A stretch of 64,000 nucleotides of DNA from Rhodothermales bacterium (GTDB lineage: Bacteria; Bacteroidota; Rhodothermia; Rhodothermales; JAHQVL01), in assembly GCA_041391505.1 (NCBI GenBank), contig JAWKNW010000013.1, positions 95,850 to 159,849 of the forward strand, read 5' to 3'. The position numbers and the translations under genes were made by a program. The notes beneath the pieces are model-generated. The model ran no database searches. It was not told the DNA's origin and saw nothing but the letters and a program-made list of their open reading frames with translations. How positions within the stretch are numbered: the first letter of the stretch is position 1; every line of letters starts with the position of its first letter. This document shows, piece by piece, positions 57,797-64,000 of this stretch.

Positions 57797-59308
57797 ATGG
57801 ACAACCGCCTGGATATCGAAGGCGACGGCGCGATCGCCTCCTCCTCGAAGATACGCGGCTTCGGCCTCACTTACGACGACGTGCTGCTCGTCCCGGGGCG
57901 TTCGGAAGTCATGCCGCGCGACGTGAATACCTGCGCGCAGCTGACGGCCAACATCTCGCTGAACATCCCTCTGCTCTCGGCGGCCATGGATACCGTCACC
58001 GAGCACGAGATGGCCATCGCCATGGCCCGCGAGGGGGGCGTCGGGGTGCTGCACAAGAACATGACGATCGAGGAGCAGGCGTCCCAGGTGCGGCGCGTGA
58101 AGCGGTCCGAAAGCGGGATGATCCTCGATCCCATCACCCTCCATCCGGAAGATACGGTCGCCAACGCCCGCAATCTGATGGCGCGTTATTCGATCGGCGG
58201 AATCCCCGTGGTCGACTCCAACAACCGGCTCGTGGGCATCGCCACGAATCGGGACCTACGCTTCGTGCAGGAGCCCGGCATCCTGCTGCGTCAGGTGATG
58301 ACGAGCGAGGGGCTGATCACGGCGCCGGTGGGCACCACGCTGGAAGCCGCCGAAGCCCTGCTACAGCGGCACAAGATCGAGAAGCTCCCGGTCATCGACG
58401 GCGACGGATACCTCAAGGGGCTGATCACCTTCAAGGATATCGAGAAAAAACGCCAGTTCCCCTCGGCCTGCAAGGATGAACACGGCCGGCTCCGCGTGGG
58501 CGCCGCCGTCGGCGTCTCGAGCGGCGTCATGGAGCGCGTGGCCGCCCTCAAGGAGGCGGGCGTCGACTTCGTGATCGTCGATACCGCGCACGGCCACTCG
58601 GTGGCGGTTATGGATACCGTCTCCGCCATCAAGAAGCAGTTCGGCGACCTCGAACTGATCGCCGGCAACGTCGCCACCGCCGAGGCCACGCTCGACCTCA
58701 TCGACCGCGGCGTGTCCGCCGTGAAGGTCGGCATCGGCCCCGGATCCATCTGCACGACGCGCGTGGTTGCCGGCGTCGGCGTCCCCCAGCTCACCGCGAT
58801 CATGGACTGCGCCCGCGTGGCGCGCCCCCGCGGCATCCCCATCATCGCGGACGGCGGCATCAAGCAAACGGGAGATGTGGCGAAAGCCATCGCCGCCGGC
58901 GCGAGCAACGTGATGATCGGCGGCCTGTTCGCGCGGGTCGAGGAGAGCCCCGGCGAAACCATCCTCTACGAAGGCCGGAAGTACAAGAGCTACCGCGGCA
59001 TGGGCTCCCTGAGCGCCATGCAGGACGGGAGCAAGGACCGCTACTTCCAGGATGTGGAAGACGACATCAAGAAGCTCGTCCCCGAGGGCATCGAGGGGCG
59101 CGTGCCGTATGGCGGCATGCTGAGCGAGGTGGTCTACCAGATGGTGGGCGGCCTGCGCGCGGCGATGGGCTACTGCGGCTGCGCCACCCTGCAGGAGATG
59201 TACGAACGCGCTCAGATGATCCGGATCACGGCATCGGGTTTGCGTGAAAGCCATCCCCATGATGTTCTCATCACAAAAGAAGCCCCCAACTACAGCACGC
59301 GCGTTTGA
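57797..59308 (+). CDS. guaB: IMP dehydrogenase
   Basis: A 503-residue TIM-barrel enzyme with an inserted CBS-domain pair at about 108-225. The catalytic Cys319 is in GPGSICTTRVVAGVGVPQ, with the flap region (YRGMGSLSAM) and potassium-site residues downstream. It oxidises IMP to XMP with NAD+, the rate-limiting step of guanine nucleotide synthesis. Length and order are normal. It lies 18 bp after the RluB-type gene, so both may share a transcript. A strong terminator is at 59401. Confidence 0.97.
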   Translation: MDNRLDIEGDGAIASSSKIRGFGLTYDDVLLVPGRSEVMPRDVNTCAQLTANISLNIPLLSAAMDTVTEHEMAIAMAREGGVGVLHKNMTIEEQASQVRRVKRSESGMILDPITLHPEDTVANARNLMARYSIGGIPVVDSNNRLVGIATNRDLRFVQEPGILLRQVMTSEGLITAPVGTTLEAAEALLQRHKIEKLPVIDGDGYLKGLITFKDIEKKRQFPSACKDEHGRLRVGAAVGVSSGVMERVAALKEAGVDFVIVDTAHGHSVAVMDTVSAIKKQFGDLELIAGNVATAEATLDLIDRGVSAVKVGIGPGSICTTRVVAGVGVPQLTAIMDCARVARPRGIPIIADGGIKQTGDVAKAIAAGASNVMIGGLFARVEESPGETILYEGRKYKSYRGMGSLSAMQDGSKDRYFQDVEDDIKKLVPEGIEGRVPYGGMLSEVVYQMVGGLRAAMGYCGCATLQEMYERAQMIRITASGLRESHPHDVLITKEAPNYSTRV

Positions 59309-59400
59309 TAGATGGGGCAAAACGAAAGGAATTCGCGGAATTATCCAGTTTCGATTGGATGCACCCCCGATGCCCTTCGGTTTGTGACACCATGAACAGG

Positions 59401-59443
59401 AATCCGCCCGGAGGAGTCAAATTCCTTCGGGCGGATTTTTTTT
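59401..59443 (+). terminator. Intrinsic terminator after guaB
   Basis: AATCCGCCCG and CGGGCGGATT form the main stem, extended inward by AGGA/TCCT around a short loop, and a run of eight T follows. It ends the guaB transcript; the M24 peptidase gene starts at 59478, so that gene may have its own promoter in the remaining gap. Confidence 0.9.
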
Positions 59444-59477
59444 CCGCCCGATCGATCGTCGAATCCCACCGAATGCC

Positions 59478-60554
59478 ATGATCCAGCGCCTCGACGCCCT
59501 GCGCGCACATTTTTCTGAACGCCACGCGGATGCCGCGATCCTCACCTTCCTGCCGGACATCCGATGGGCCTGCGGTTTTTCCGGATCCAACGGGCTGCTG
59601 CTCGTGACGCAGCAGGACGCCCATTTCATCACCGACGGCCGGTACACCGAACAGGCCGGCCGGGAAGTCGCCGGCGCCGCCGTGCACATCGCGGAAAAAG
59701 GGCTCTTCGACGCCCTCGCGTCGCGATCGCTGCTGGCCGGGGTGGGGCGTGTCATCATCCAGTCCGATCACCTCACGCTCGATGCGTTCGACGATCTCCA
59801 GGAGGCCTTTCCCGACGTGGAGTGGGCCCCCGCCAAAGGCCTGCTCAAAAAGGACGTCGCGGTAAAAGCGAAGGCCGAGATCGATGCCATGCAGCGGGCG
59901 CAGGACGTGACGGATGCCGTGTTCGATGAGCTGCTCGGCGTGATCAGGCCGGGCATGACCGAGCTGGAAGTGGCCGCCGAAATCGTCTACCGCCACATGC
60001 GGCGCGGCGCCTCGGGGATGTCCTTCGACCCGATCGTCGCCGCCGGCCCCAACGGCGCGCTCCCGCATGCGCGGCCGACCGACCGCCGCCTGGCTCCGGG
60101 CGATCTGGTCGTGCTGGATTTTGGTTGTTTCGTGGATGGCTACGCCTCCGACATGACGCGTACGATCGCCATCGGCGAACCCGATCCGGAGGCCGTCAAG
60201 GTGTACCACATCGTCCTGGATGCCCACCTGAAGGCACTCGACGCCGCGCGCGCCGGCATGAGCGGCAAGGCCCTCGACGCCGTCGCCCGAACCCTCATCG
60301 CCGACGCAGGCTACGGCCCGCTGTTTTCGCACAGCCTCGGCCACGGCGTCGGACTCCAGATCCATGAATGGCCCAGCGTGTCGTTCCGGACGGAGGATGA
60401 ACTTCCCGCCGGCGTGGTCATCACCATCGAGCCGGGCATCTACGTCCCGGGCCGCTTCGGCGTCCGCATCGAGGATATGGCGCTACTCGAGGCGCATGGC
60501 GCCAGATCGATGGCGCACAGTCCGAAGGAGCTGATTCAATTGGGTAACGCCTGA
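59478..60554 (+). CDS. M24-family aminopeptidase P-like Xaa-Pro peptidase
   Basis: A 358-residue two-domain peptidase. Residues 1-125 are the creatinase-like N-terminal domain (FLPDIRWACGFSGSNGLLLVT), and 130-358 form the pita-bread metal domain with ligands Asp214, Asp225, His289, Glu318 and Glu332 in LDFGCFVDGYASDMTRT, SLGHGVG, TIEPGIYV and RIEDMALL. It removes N-terminal residues before proline, in the cytoplasm. The length is that of the short bacterial form. The ATG at 59478 is chosen because it begins the first helix. A paired-element intergenic region follows. Confidence 0.93.
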   Translation: MIQRLDALRAHFSERHADAAILTFLPDIRWACGFSGSNGLLLVTQQDAHFITDGRYTEQAGREVAGAAVHIAEKGLFDALASRSLLAGVGRVIIQSDHLTLDAFDDLQEAFPDVEWAPAKGLLKKDVAVKAKAEIDAMQRAQDVTDAVFDELLGVIRPGMTELEVAAEIVYRHMRRGASGMSFDPIVAAGPNGALPHARPTDRRLAPGDLVVLDFGCFVDGYASDMTRTIAIGEPDPEAVKVYHIVLDAHLKALDAARAGMSGKALDAVARTLIADAGYGPLFSHSLGHGVGLQIHEWPSVSFRTEDELPAGVVITIEPGIYVPGRFGVRIEDMALLEAHGARSMAHSPKELIQLGNA

Positions 60555-60570
60555 CGCAAAAAATGTCATT

Positions 60571-60852
60571 GTCATCTCGACTGGCGGTCCCACCCAGGTG
60601 GGACCAAAACGGAGAGACCTCCTGACCCGGAGCACAAGTCCTACATGTCGACGCTACCCTCAAAAAACAGTCAGGTCTAATTCAAAATCGCATGCTTGCG
60701 CGATGAGGCTGATGCATGCCAGGAGATAAGGATGTGTGCTCCTTGCCATTGTGACAACCGTATGGATGGAGAGCTCCTAAAACGTATTGTCGCGCATCGT
60801 CAGGAGGTCTCTCCGTTTTTCCCCGCATTCGCGGGGAGCCGGTCGAGATGAC
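60571..60852. repeat. Two inverted intergenic elements with identical arms and different internal hairpins
   Basis: The left copy (60571-60626) and the right copy (60799-60852, opposite orientation) share GTCATCTCGAC at the outer end and an identical 18-base inner arm, ACGGAGAGACCTCCTGAC. Between these arms the left copy has the hairpin GGTCCCACC/GGTGGGACC, the right copy CCCCGC/GCGGGG around ATTC. The 172 bp between the copies has no frame I trust. The whole 60555-60882 gap is non-coding. GTCATC-ended elements of this kind are dispersed repeats in many bacteria. Confidence 0.85.
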
Positions 60853-60882
60853 AATTGATTGTTAAGCGCTTGGGTGCGCCCC

Positions 60883-61689
60883 TCACGGATACACCGGCAC
60901 CGGATGCCCGGACAGCGCCTCGTTCACGAATTGAACGGTTGAGCGCTGATTCGGCGTGGGGAAGGGGTCGGGCAGGTAGTCGCTGTGGCCGGCGTCGCGC
61001 TGGTCGCTGATCTGGACGTGCAGGACCTGCTGTGGCGTGGCGTTGCCGCCGCGGACGCGGGGGCCGTGGTAACCCAGCGCCTGCCCCCAGCTGTCCTCGC
61101 GGTAGAAGAACCAGGTCTGGAACAGGTCGCCGGCCGGGTAGGCCAGCTTGAGCACGTAATCCTGCCGCGACGCCAGCACCGATACGCGGCGTGTGCCGCG
61201 CACCCCATCCCGGAAATCGCTCGGATACCCCAGGCTGTAGTCGTCCACCGCCGCGGCCATCAGGCAGAGCTGGTTGAACGTGTAGCCGTAGGGCACGAGC
61301 AGCTTCACGACCTGCAGGGCGACGCGCGCACCCAGGCTGTGCGTGGCGAAGGACACGCGGGTGCTCTTGCGCAGATAGGTATAGATGAATTTGGCCAGCT
61401 CCAGCGCGGTGTCGTCGGCGTCGCGCCCCTCGAAACTGTAGCTGAACGCGCCGGCCCAGTGGTCGCCGGGCCACAGCGTGGCGACGAGGGCGTGGTGCTG
61501 CACACGGTTCAGCTGCGAGGCAAAACGCTTGAGCTGCTCCCGGCCCGAGGGGCGATCGACGTTGAAGCCGTGAATCAGGAAGGTCACGTCCGACGCCATC
61601 TGGAGCTGCGCGTGCGTGCCCTCCGTGAGCCGGCCGGGAAGGACGGGCCCACCGACGTTGGCGCCGCGAAAATCGAGGACGAAGTTCAT
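60883..61689 (-). CDS. Alpha/beta hydrolase family protein
   Basis: A 268-residue protein, probably cytoplasmic. LIHGFNVD (38-45) is the oxyanion segment and ATHSLGARV (115-123) holds the nucleophile Ser118. The form is close to the DUF900-like lipase/hydrolase group with a short cap. A likely acid and a His (for example His237 in DAGHSDY) complete the triad, but I did not confirm them. Its ATG overlaps the stop of the membrane-protein gene at 61689 by one base (TGATG on this strand), so translation is coupled. Substrate unknown. Confidence 0.82.
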   Translation of the reverse strand: MNFVLDFRGANVGGPVLPGRLTEGTHAQLQMASDVTFLIHGFNVDRPSGREQLKRFASQLNRVQHHALVATLWPGDHWAGAFSYSFEGRDADDTALELAKFIYTYLRKSTRVSFATHSLGARVALQVVKLLVPYGYTFNQLCLMAAAVDDYSLGYPSDFRDGVRGTRRVSVLASRQDYVLKLAYPAGDLFQTWFFYREDSWGQALGYHGPRVRGGNATPQQVLHVQISDQRDAGHSDYLPDPFPTPNQRSTVQFVNEALSGHPVPVYP

Positions 61690-62315
61690 CAAGGCCTCCC
61701 GAGCGCCGCGGTGGCGGCCTGCAGCGCGCTCACCAGGTCCTTGGCGATGGGGGCGAGGGGCACGGCAGCGAGTCCGATCAACCCGCCCATGAAGGGCTGC
61801 GACAGGTAGATGCCCACGCCGGCGCCTACCGCGAGGGCGATGATCGAAGCGATGAAACGCAGCTTGCCGGCGTACTGGTTCTGCGCCATCGCCAGCGCGG
61901 ACTCGATCCGCGCATCCACCGCCAGCTCGTAACGCCCCAGCACGTGCTGGAGGTCTTCCGACATCCCCTCTGCGCTATTGATCCGGGAGGCGGCACGCGT
62001 CAACGCGTCGCCATCGATCACCCCCAGGAATCCCGCGATCCGGGATGCGTTCTCCTCGGTGAGGCCGAGCCGGACGCCCTGGCGAATCATGCGGATGAGT
62101 TCGAACCGGTCTCCGCGATACTGGCCGGCGAGCACCTCCTCGAAGGCCGGCCCGTAGGCCCGTTCGAGCGAGGCCCAGACAGGCCCCAGCAACCGGGCGA
62201 GCCGGCCGAAGCCGATGAGGCCGACGGCGTTCGTCCATTTCAGCGCCTCGACGATGCCGAAGGCAGCCGTGCCGAGCGCGCCGGTGGCGAGCACGATAGT
62301 CCCGATGTTCTCCAT
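61689..62315 (-). CDS. Membrane protein of unknown function
   Basis: A 208-residue protein with an N-terminal hydrophobic segment (about 4-30, IGTIVLATGALGTAAFGIVEAL) and a C-terminal pair at about 155-195 (FIASIIALAVGAGVGIYLS, FMGGLIGLAAVPLAPIA). The middle (about 40-150) is helical and charged. I do not recognise the family. The longer open frame through this gene is not a real protein. The ATG at 62315 is supported by the first membrane segment. It is the first gene of a two-gene operon with the hydrolase, with overlapping stop and start. Confidence 0.72.
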   Translation of the reverse strand: MENIGTIVLATGALGTAAFGIVEALKWTNAVGLIGFGRLARLLGPVWASLERAYGPAFEEVLAGQYRGDRFELIRMIRQGVRLGLTEENASRIAGFLGVIDGDALTRAASRINSAEGMSEDLQHVLGRYELAVDARIESALAMAQNQYAGKLRFIASIIALAVGAGVGIYLSQPFMGGLIGLAAVPLAPIAKDLVSALQAATAALGRP

Positions 62316-62414
62316 GTGGGTGTCTCTAAAATGCGTATGGCGATAGCAATCCCTGCGAATCCTCCGTAAACTAACGCCCCGATCCTGCTTCCACAACCGC
62401 ACCGTTTCCAGCCG

Positions 62415-63698
62415 ATGCCGCGCGCCGACCGCCGGGTGTTGATCGTCGCTTATTATTTCCCGCCCATGGGGCTCAGCGGCGTGCAGCGCATCGCCCGGTT
62501 TGTCAAGTACCTGCCCGAATTCGGCTGGCAACCGGAGGTCCTCACCGTCGACCCCGCCGGCTATTTCGCGTACGACGCCTCGCTGCTCGACGAACTCGTC
62601 GACCGTGGCATCCCGATCCACCGGACGACCTCCTTCGATCCGACGCGTCTGTTCGGCAAGTCGGCGCAGGTGGCCCTGCCTGCCGAAACATCCCGCCGCC
62701 GACTCACCGCGCTGAGCAGCTGGCTGTTCGTGCCCGACAACAAGATCGGCTGGCTGCCGGCGGCCGTCCGGCACGGGAAACGCCTCCTCGCCGAAAAGCG
62801 GTTCGACGCCGTTCTGGCGACCGTGCCGCCGTATACCGGCGCCCTCATCGGGCGCAAGCTCGCCCGCCACGCCGGCATCCCGCTCGCGCTCGACTTCCGC
62901 GACGACTGGGTCGGCAATCCCCGCCACGTCTACCCCACGCCGCTGCACCGCCGCCTGCACCTCCTGCTCGAACGCCGCGCCCTGGATGCGGCCGGCGCCG
63001 TGTTTACCATCAACCCGCGCATTCGGGACGCGCTGCGAGCGCGCCATGCCGGCGCCGTGCCGGCCGATCGGTTCGCCGTGCTGCCGCAGGGCTACGACGC
63101 CGAGGACTTCGCGCGGCCGCCCGCGCAGCGTTTGGACGGCCGGTGCCGGTTCGTCTACAGCGGGGTCTTTTACGACCGGCAGAAGCCGGACTATTTCCTG
63201 CGGGCGCTGGCGCGCGTCGTCACCGATCACCCCGACTTGCGCGATCGGGTCGAGGCCGGCTTCGTCGGACTCCTGCCGGGCTACGTCGCCGGCCTCGTGC
63301 AGTCGCTGGGCATCGAGGACCTCGTGGTCCCGACTGGCTACCTGCCGCACCCCGACGCGGTGGGCCACCTGATGGCGGCGGATGTGTTGTGGATGACTGT
63401 CGGCTCCGGGCCGGGGCAGGAGCAGATCTCGACGAGCAAGCTCTATGAATACATGGGCACAGACAAACCCATCCTCGGCCTCGTCCCGGAAGGCGCCGCG
63501 CGGGATGCCCTGCGCGAGGATGCCGCGGCGGTCGTCGTGGCACCGGAAGACGTCGCCGGCATCGCCCTGGCTATGGAACGACTGATTCGTCAGCACGTGA
63601 CGAACGCGCTGCCGCAGGTCGAACGGTCCTTGAGGTCCCGGTTCGAGCGGAAAAGCCTCACCGCCGAATTGGCCGGCCGGCTGGATCGGTTGGTCTGA
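62415..63698 (+). CDS. GT4-like glycosyltransferase
   Basis: A 427-residue GT-B glycosyltransferase. The N-terminal Rossmann domain begins VLIVAYYFPPMGLSGVQR (the glycine-rich loop in PPMGLSGVQR), and the C-terminal domain has the acidic sugar-nucleotide segment SGPGQEQISTSKLYEYMGTDKPILGL. Family members build polysaccharides or glycolipids from nucleotide sugars. No adjacent glycan genes are seen, so the acceptor is unknown. It is divergent from the membrane-protein gene and converges with the acyl-CoA synthetase fragment. The ATG at 62415 is chosen because it opens the first strand. Confidence 0.9.
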   Translation: MPRADRRVLIVAYYFPPMGLSGVQRIARFVKYLPEFGWQPEVLTVDPAGYFAYDASLLDELVDRGIPIHRTTSFDPTRLFGKSAQVALPAETSRRRLTALSSWLFVPDNKIGWLPAAVRHGKRLLAEKRFDAVLATVPPYTGALIGRKLARHAGIPLALDFRDDWVGNPRHVYPTPLHRRLHLLLERRALDAAGAVFTINPRIRDALRARHAGAVPADRFAVLPQGYDAEDFARPPAQRLDGRCRFVYSGVFYDRQKPDYFLRALARVVTDHPDLRDRVEAGFVGLLPGYVAGLVQSLGIEDLVVPTGYLPHPDAVGHLMAADVLWMTVGSGPGQEQISTSKLYEYMGTDKPILGLVPEGAARDALREDAAAVVVAPEDVAGIALAMERLIRQHVTNALPQVERSLRSRFERKSLTAELAGRLDRLV

Positions 63699-63738
63699 AC
63701 CACGCGAGGTCCTCTCTGCCGCACGGGCGAGGGCCGCG

Positions 63739-64000
63739 TTAAACAAAGAGCGAGCGCACCGCCGGCTTCGTCACCTTACCCATCGCGTTCCGTGGCAGCT
63801 CGTCCATCACAAGCAGACGAGTCGGCCGTTTGTAGGGGGATAAGCGATCGCCGCACCAGGCGCGCAGATCCTCCAGCGTGAGCGAGGCACCTGGCGCCAG
63901 CACCACAGCGGCCGATACCGCCTCGCCCCAGGTGCCGTCCGGCACCCCGACCACGGCGCACTCCCGGATGTCCGGATGTTCGAGCAGCGCGGCCTCGATT
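63739..64000 (-). CDS. Acyl-CoA synthetase/AMP-binding protein, C-terminal fragment
   Basis: The last 86 residues of an ANL-superfamily adenylate-forming enzyme, running out of the window on the right. IEAALLEHPDIRECAVVGVP, then DGTWGEAVSAAVVLA, then LSPYKRPTRLLVMDELPRNAMGKVTKP, is the standard C-terminal AMP-binding domain (key part ELPRNAMGKVTKP). The conserved Lys of the PxxxxGK motif (NAMGKV) is present, which catalyses adenylation. The full gene should activate a fatty or organic acid as its CoA ester. Its 5' part is not visible, so substrate and operon cannot be judged. Confidence 0.88.
   Translation of the reverse strand, partial: IEAALLEHPDIRECAVVGVPDGTWGEAVSAAVVLAPGASLTLEDLRAWCGDRLSPYKRPTRLLVMDELPRNAMGKVTKPAVRSLFV

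Noticed and set aside
60571..60852. A small transposable element (MITE)
   Set aside because: The inverted arms fit, but I see no target-site duplication, and each end is itself a complete palindromic element, so two inverted repeats are the simpler reading.
61689..63746. A 685-codon minus-strand frame
   Set aside because: Only its last 208 codons look like protein; the rest is antisense to the GT4 gene.
1..64000. rRNA, tRNA, prophage or insertion-sequence genes
   Set aside because: No cloverleaf with a GTTCRAN arm, no integrase or transposase motifs, and no terminal repeats with a coding core were found by reading both strands.

Overview
The window is G+C-rich (roughly 60-65% by eye), tightly packed chromosomal DNA. 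It fits the Rhodothermota/Bacteroidota group, probably a Rhodothermales-like organism. The pointers are a TonB-dependent receptor with an N-terminal carboxypeptidase-regulatory-like domain, a DUF5916 barrel protein, GH92 and GH88-like glycosidases, many lipoproteins, and a few upstream boxes resembling the Bacteroidota -7 element TAnnTTTG. I see no rRNA, tRNA, CRISPR array, phage or insertion sequence. This placement is inferred from gene content only.

Layout. (1) 1-3572, minus strand: a carbohydrate operon of GH88-like hydrolase, TIM-barrel isomerase, Gfo/Idh/MocA oxidoreductase and the start of an SDR. (2) 3801-16210: a lipoprotein propeller/HEAT/cytochrome c dehydrogenase, a small sugar-phosphate transferase, a small membrane protein, a secreted alpha/beta hydrolase, a second TIM-barrel isomerase, xylulokinase, an S9 peptidase and a zinc alcohol dehydrogenase. 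(3) 16416-21366: a compact polyamine operon (DHS-like SpeY, SpeA, AguB, AguA) that can be read as arginine to agmatine to N-carbamoylputrescine to putrescine to homospermidine. (4) 21519-35655: periplasmic sugar oxidation and degradation, with several beta-propeller dehydrogenases, a GH92 mannosidase, a 3-keto-glycoside hydrolase-domain protein, a ThuA/sugar-dehydrogenase fusion and a DUF5916 outer-membrane protein. (5) 35674-46857: a DMT transporter, a beta-lactamase-like/VanX-like fusion, a TonB receptor, an SLC13 permease and a eukaryotic-type UDP-glucose pyrophosphorylase. (6) 47136-50634: a partner-switching regulatory set (STAS antagonist, HATPase anti-sigma kinase, receiver-SpoIIE phosphatase) with a DUF3131 gene inside it. 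(7) 50707-64000: a second Gfo/Idh oxidoreductase, a VCBS propeller, AsmA, an RluB-type pseudouridine synthase, guaB, an M24 peptidase, a hydrolase/membrane-protein pair, a GT4 glycosyltransferase and the C-terminus of an acyl-CoA synthetase.

The most unusual feature lies between genes. At least six loci carry arrays of seven-base repeats, and five of them fold as long inverted repeats. The heptamer differs between loci (GGATGCA, GATTAGC, AAGGATT, GGTTCAA and GATGCCC types), but the period of seven is kept. Three arrays fill the gap between convergent genes, and at one locus the array contains the stop codons of both neighbours. Two other repeat classes are present: a 45-bp tandem array that decays along its length (55862-56180), and a pair of inverted elements with identical arms but different internal hairpins (60571-60852).

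Many genes point to polysaccharide and uronate breakdown: glycosidases release sugars, periplasmic propeller dehydrogenases with heme or copper domains oxidise them, Gfo/Idh, TIM-barrel and DUF1080 proteins match known 3-keto-sugar chemistry, and TonB, DMT and SLC13 proteins handle uptake.
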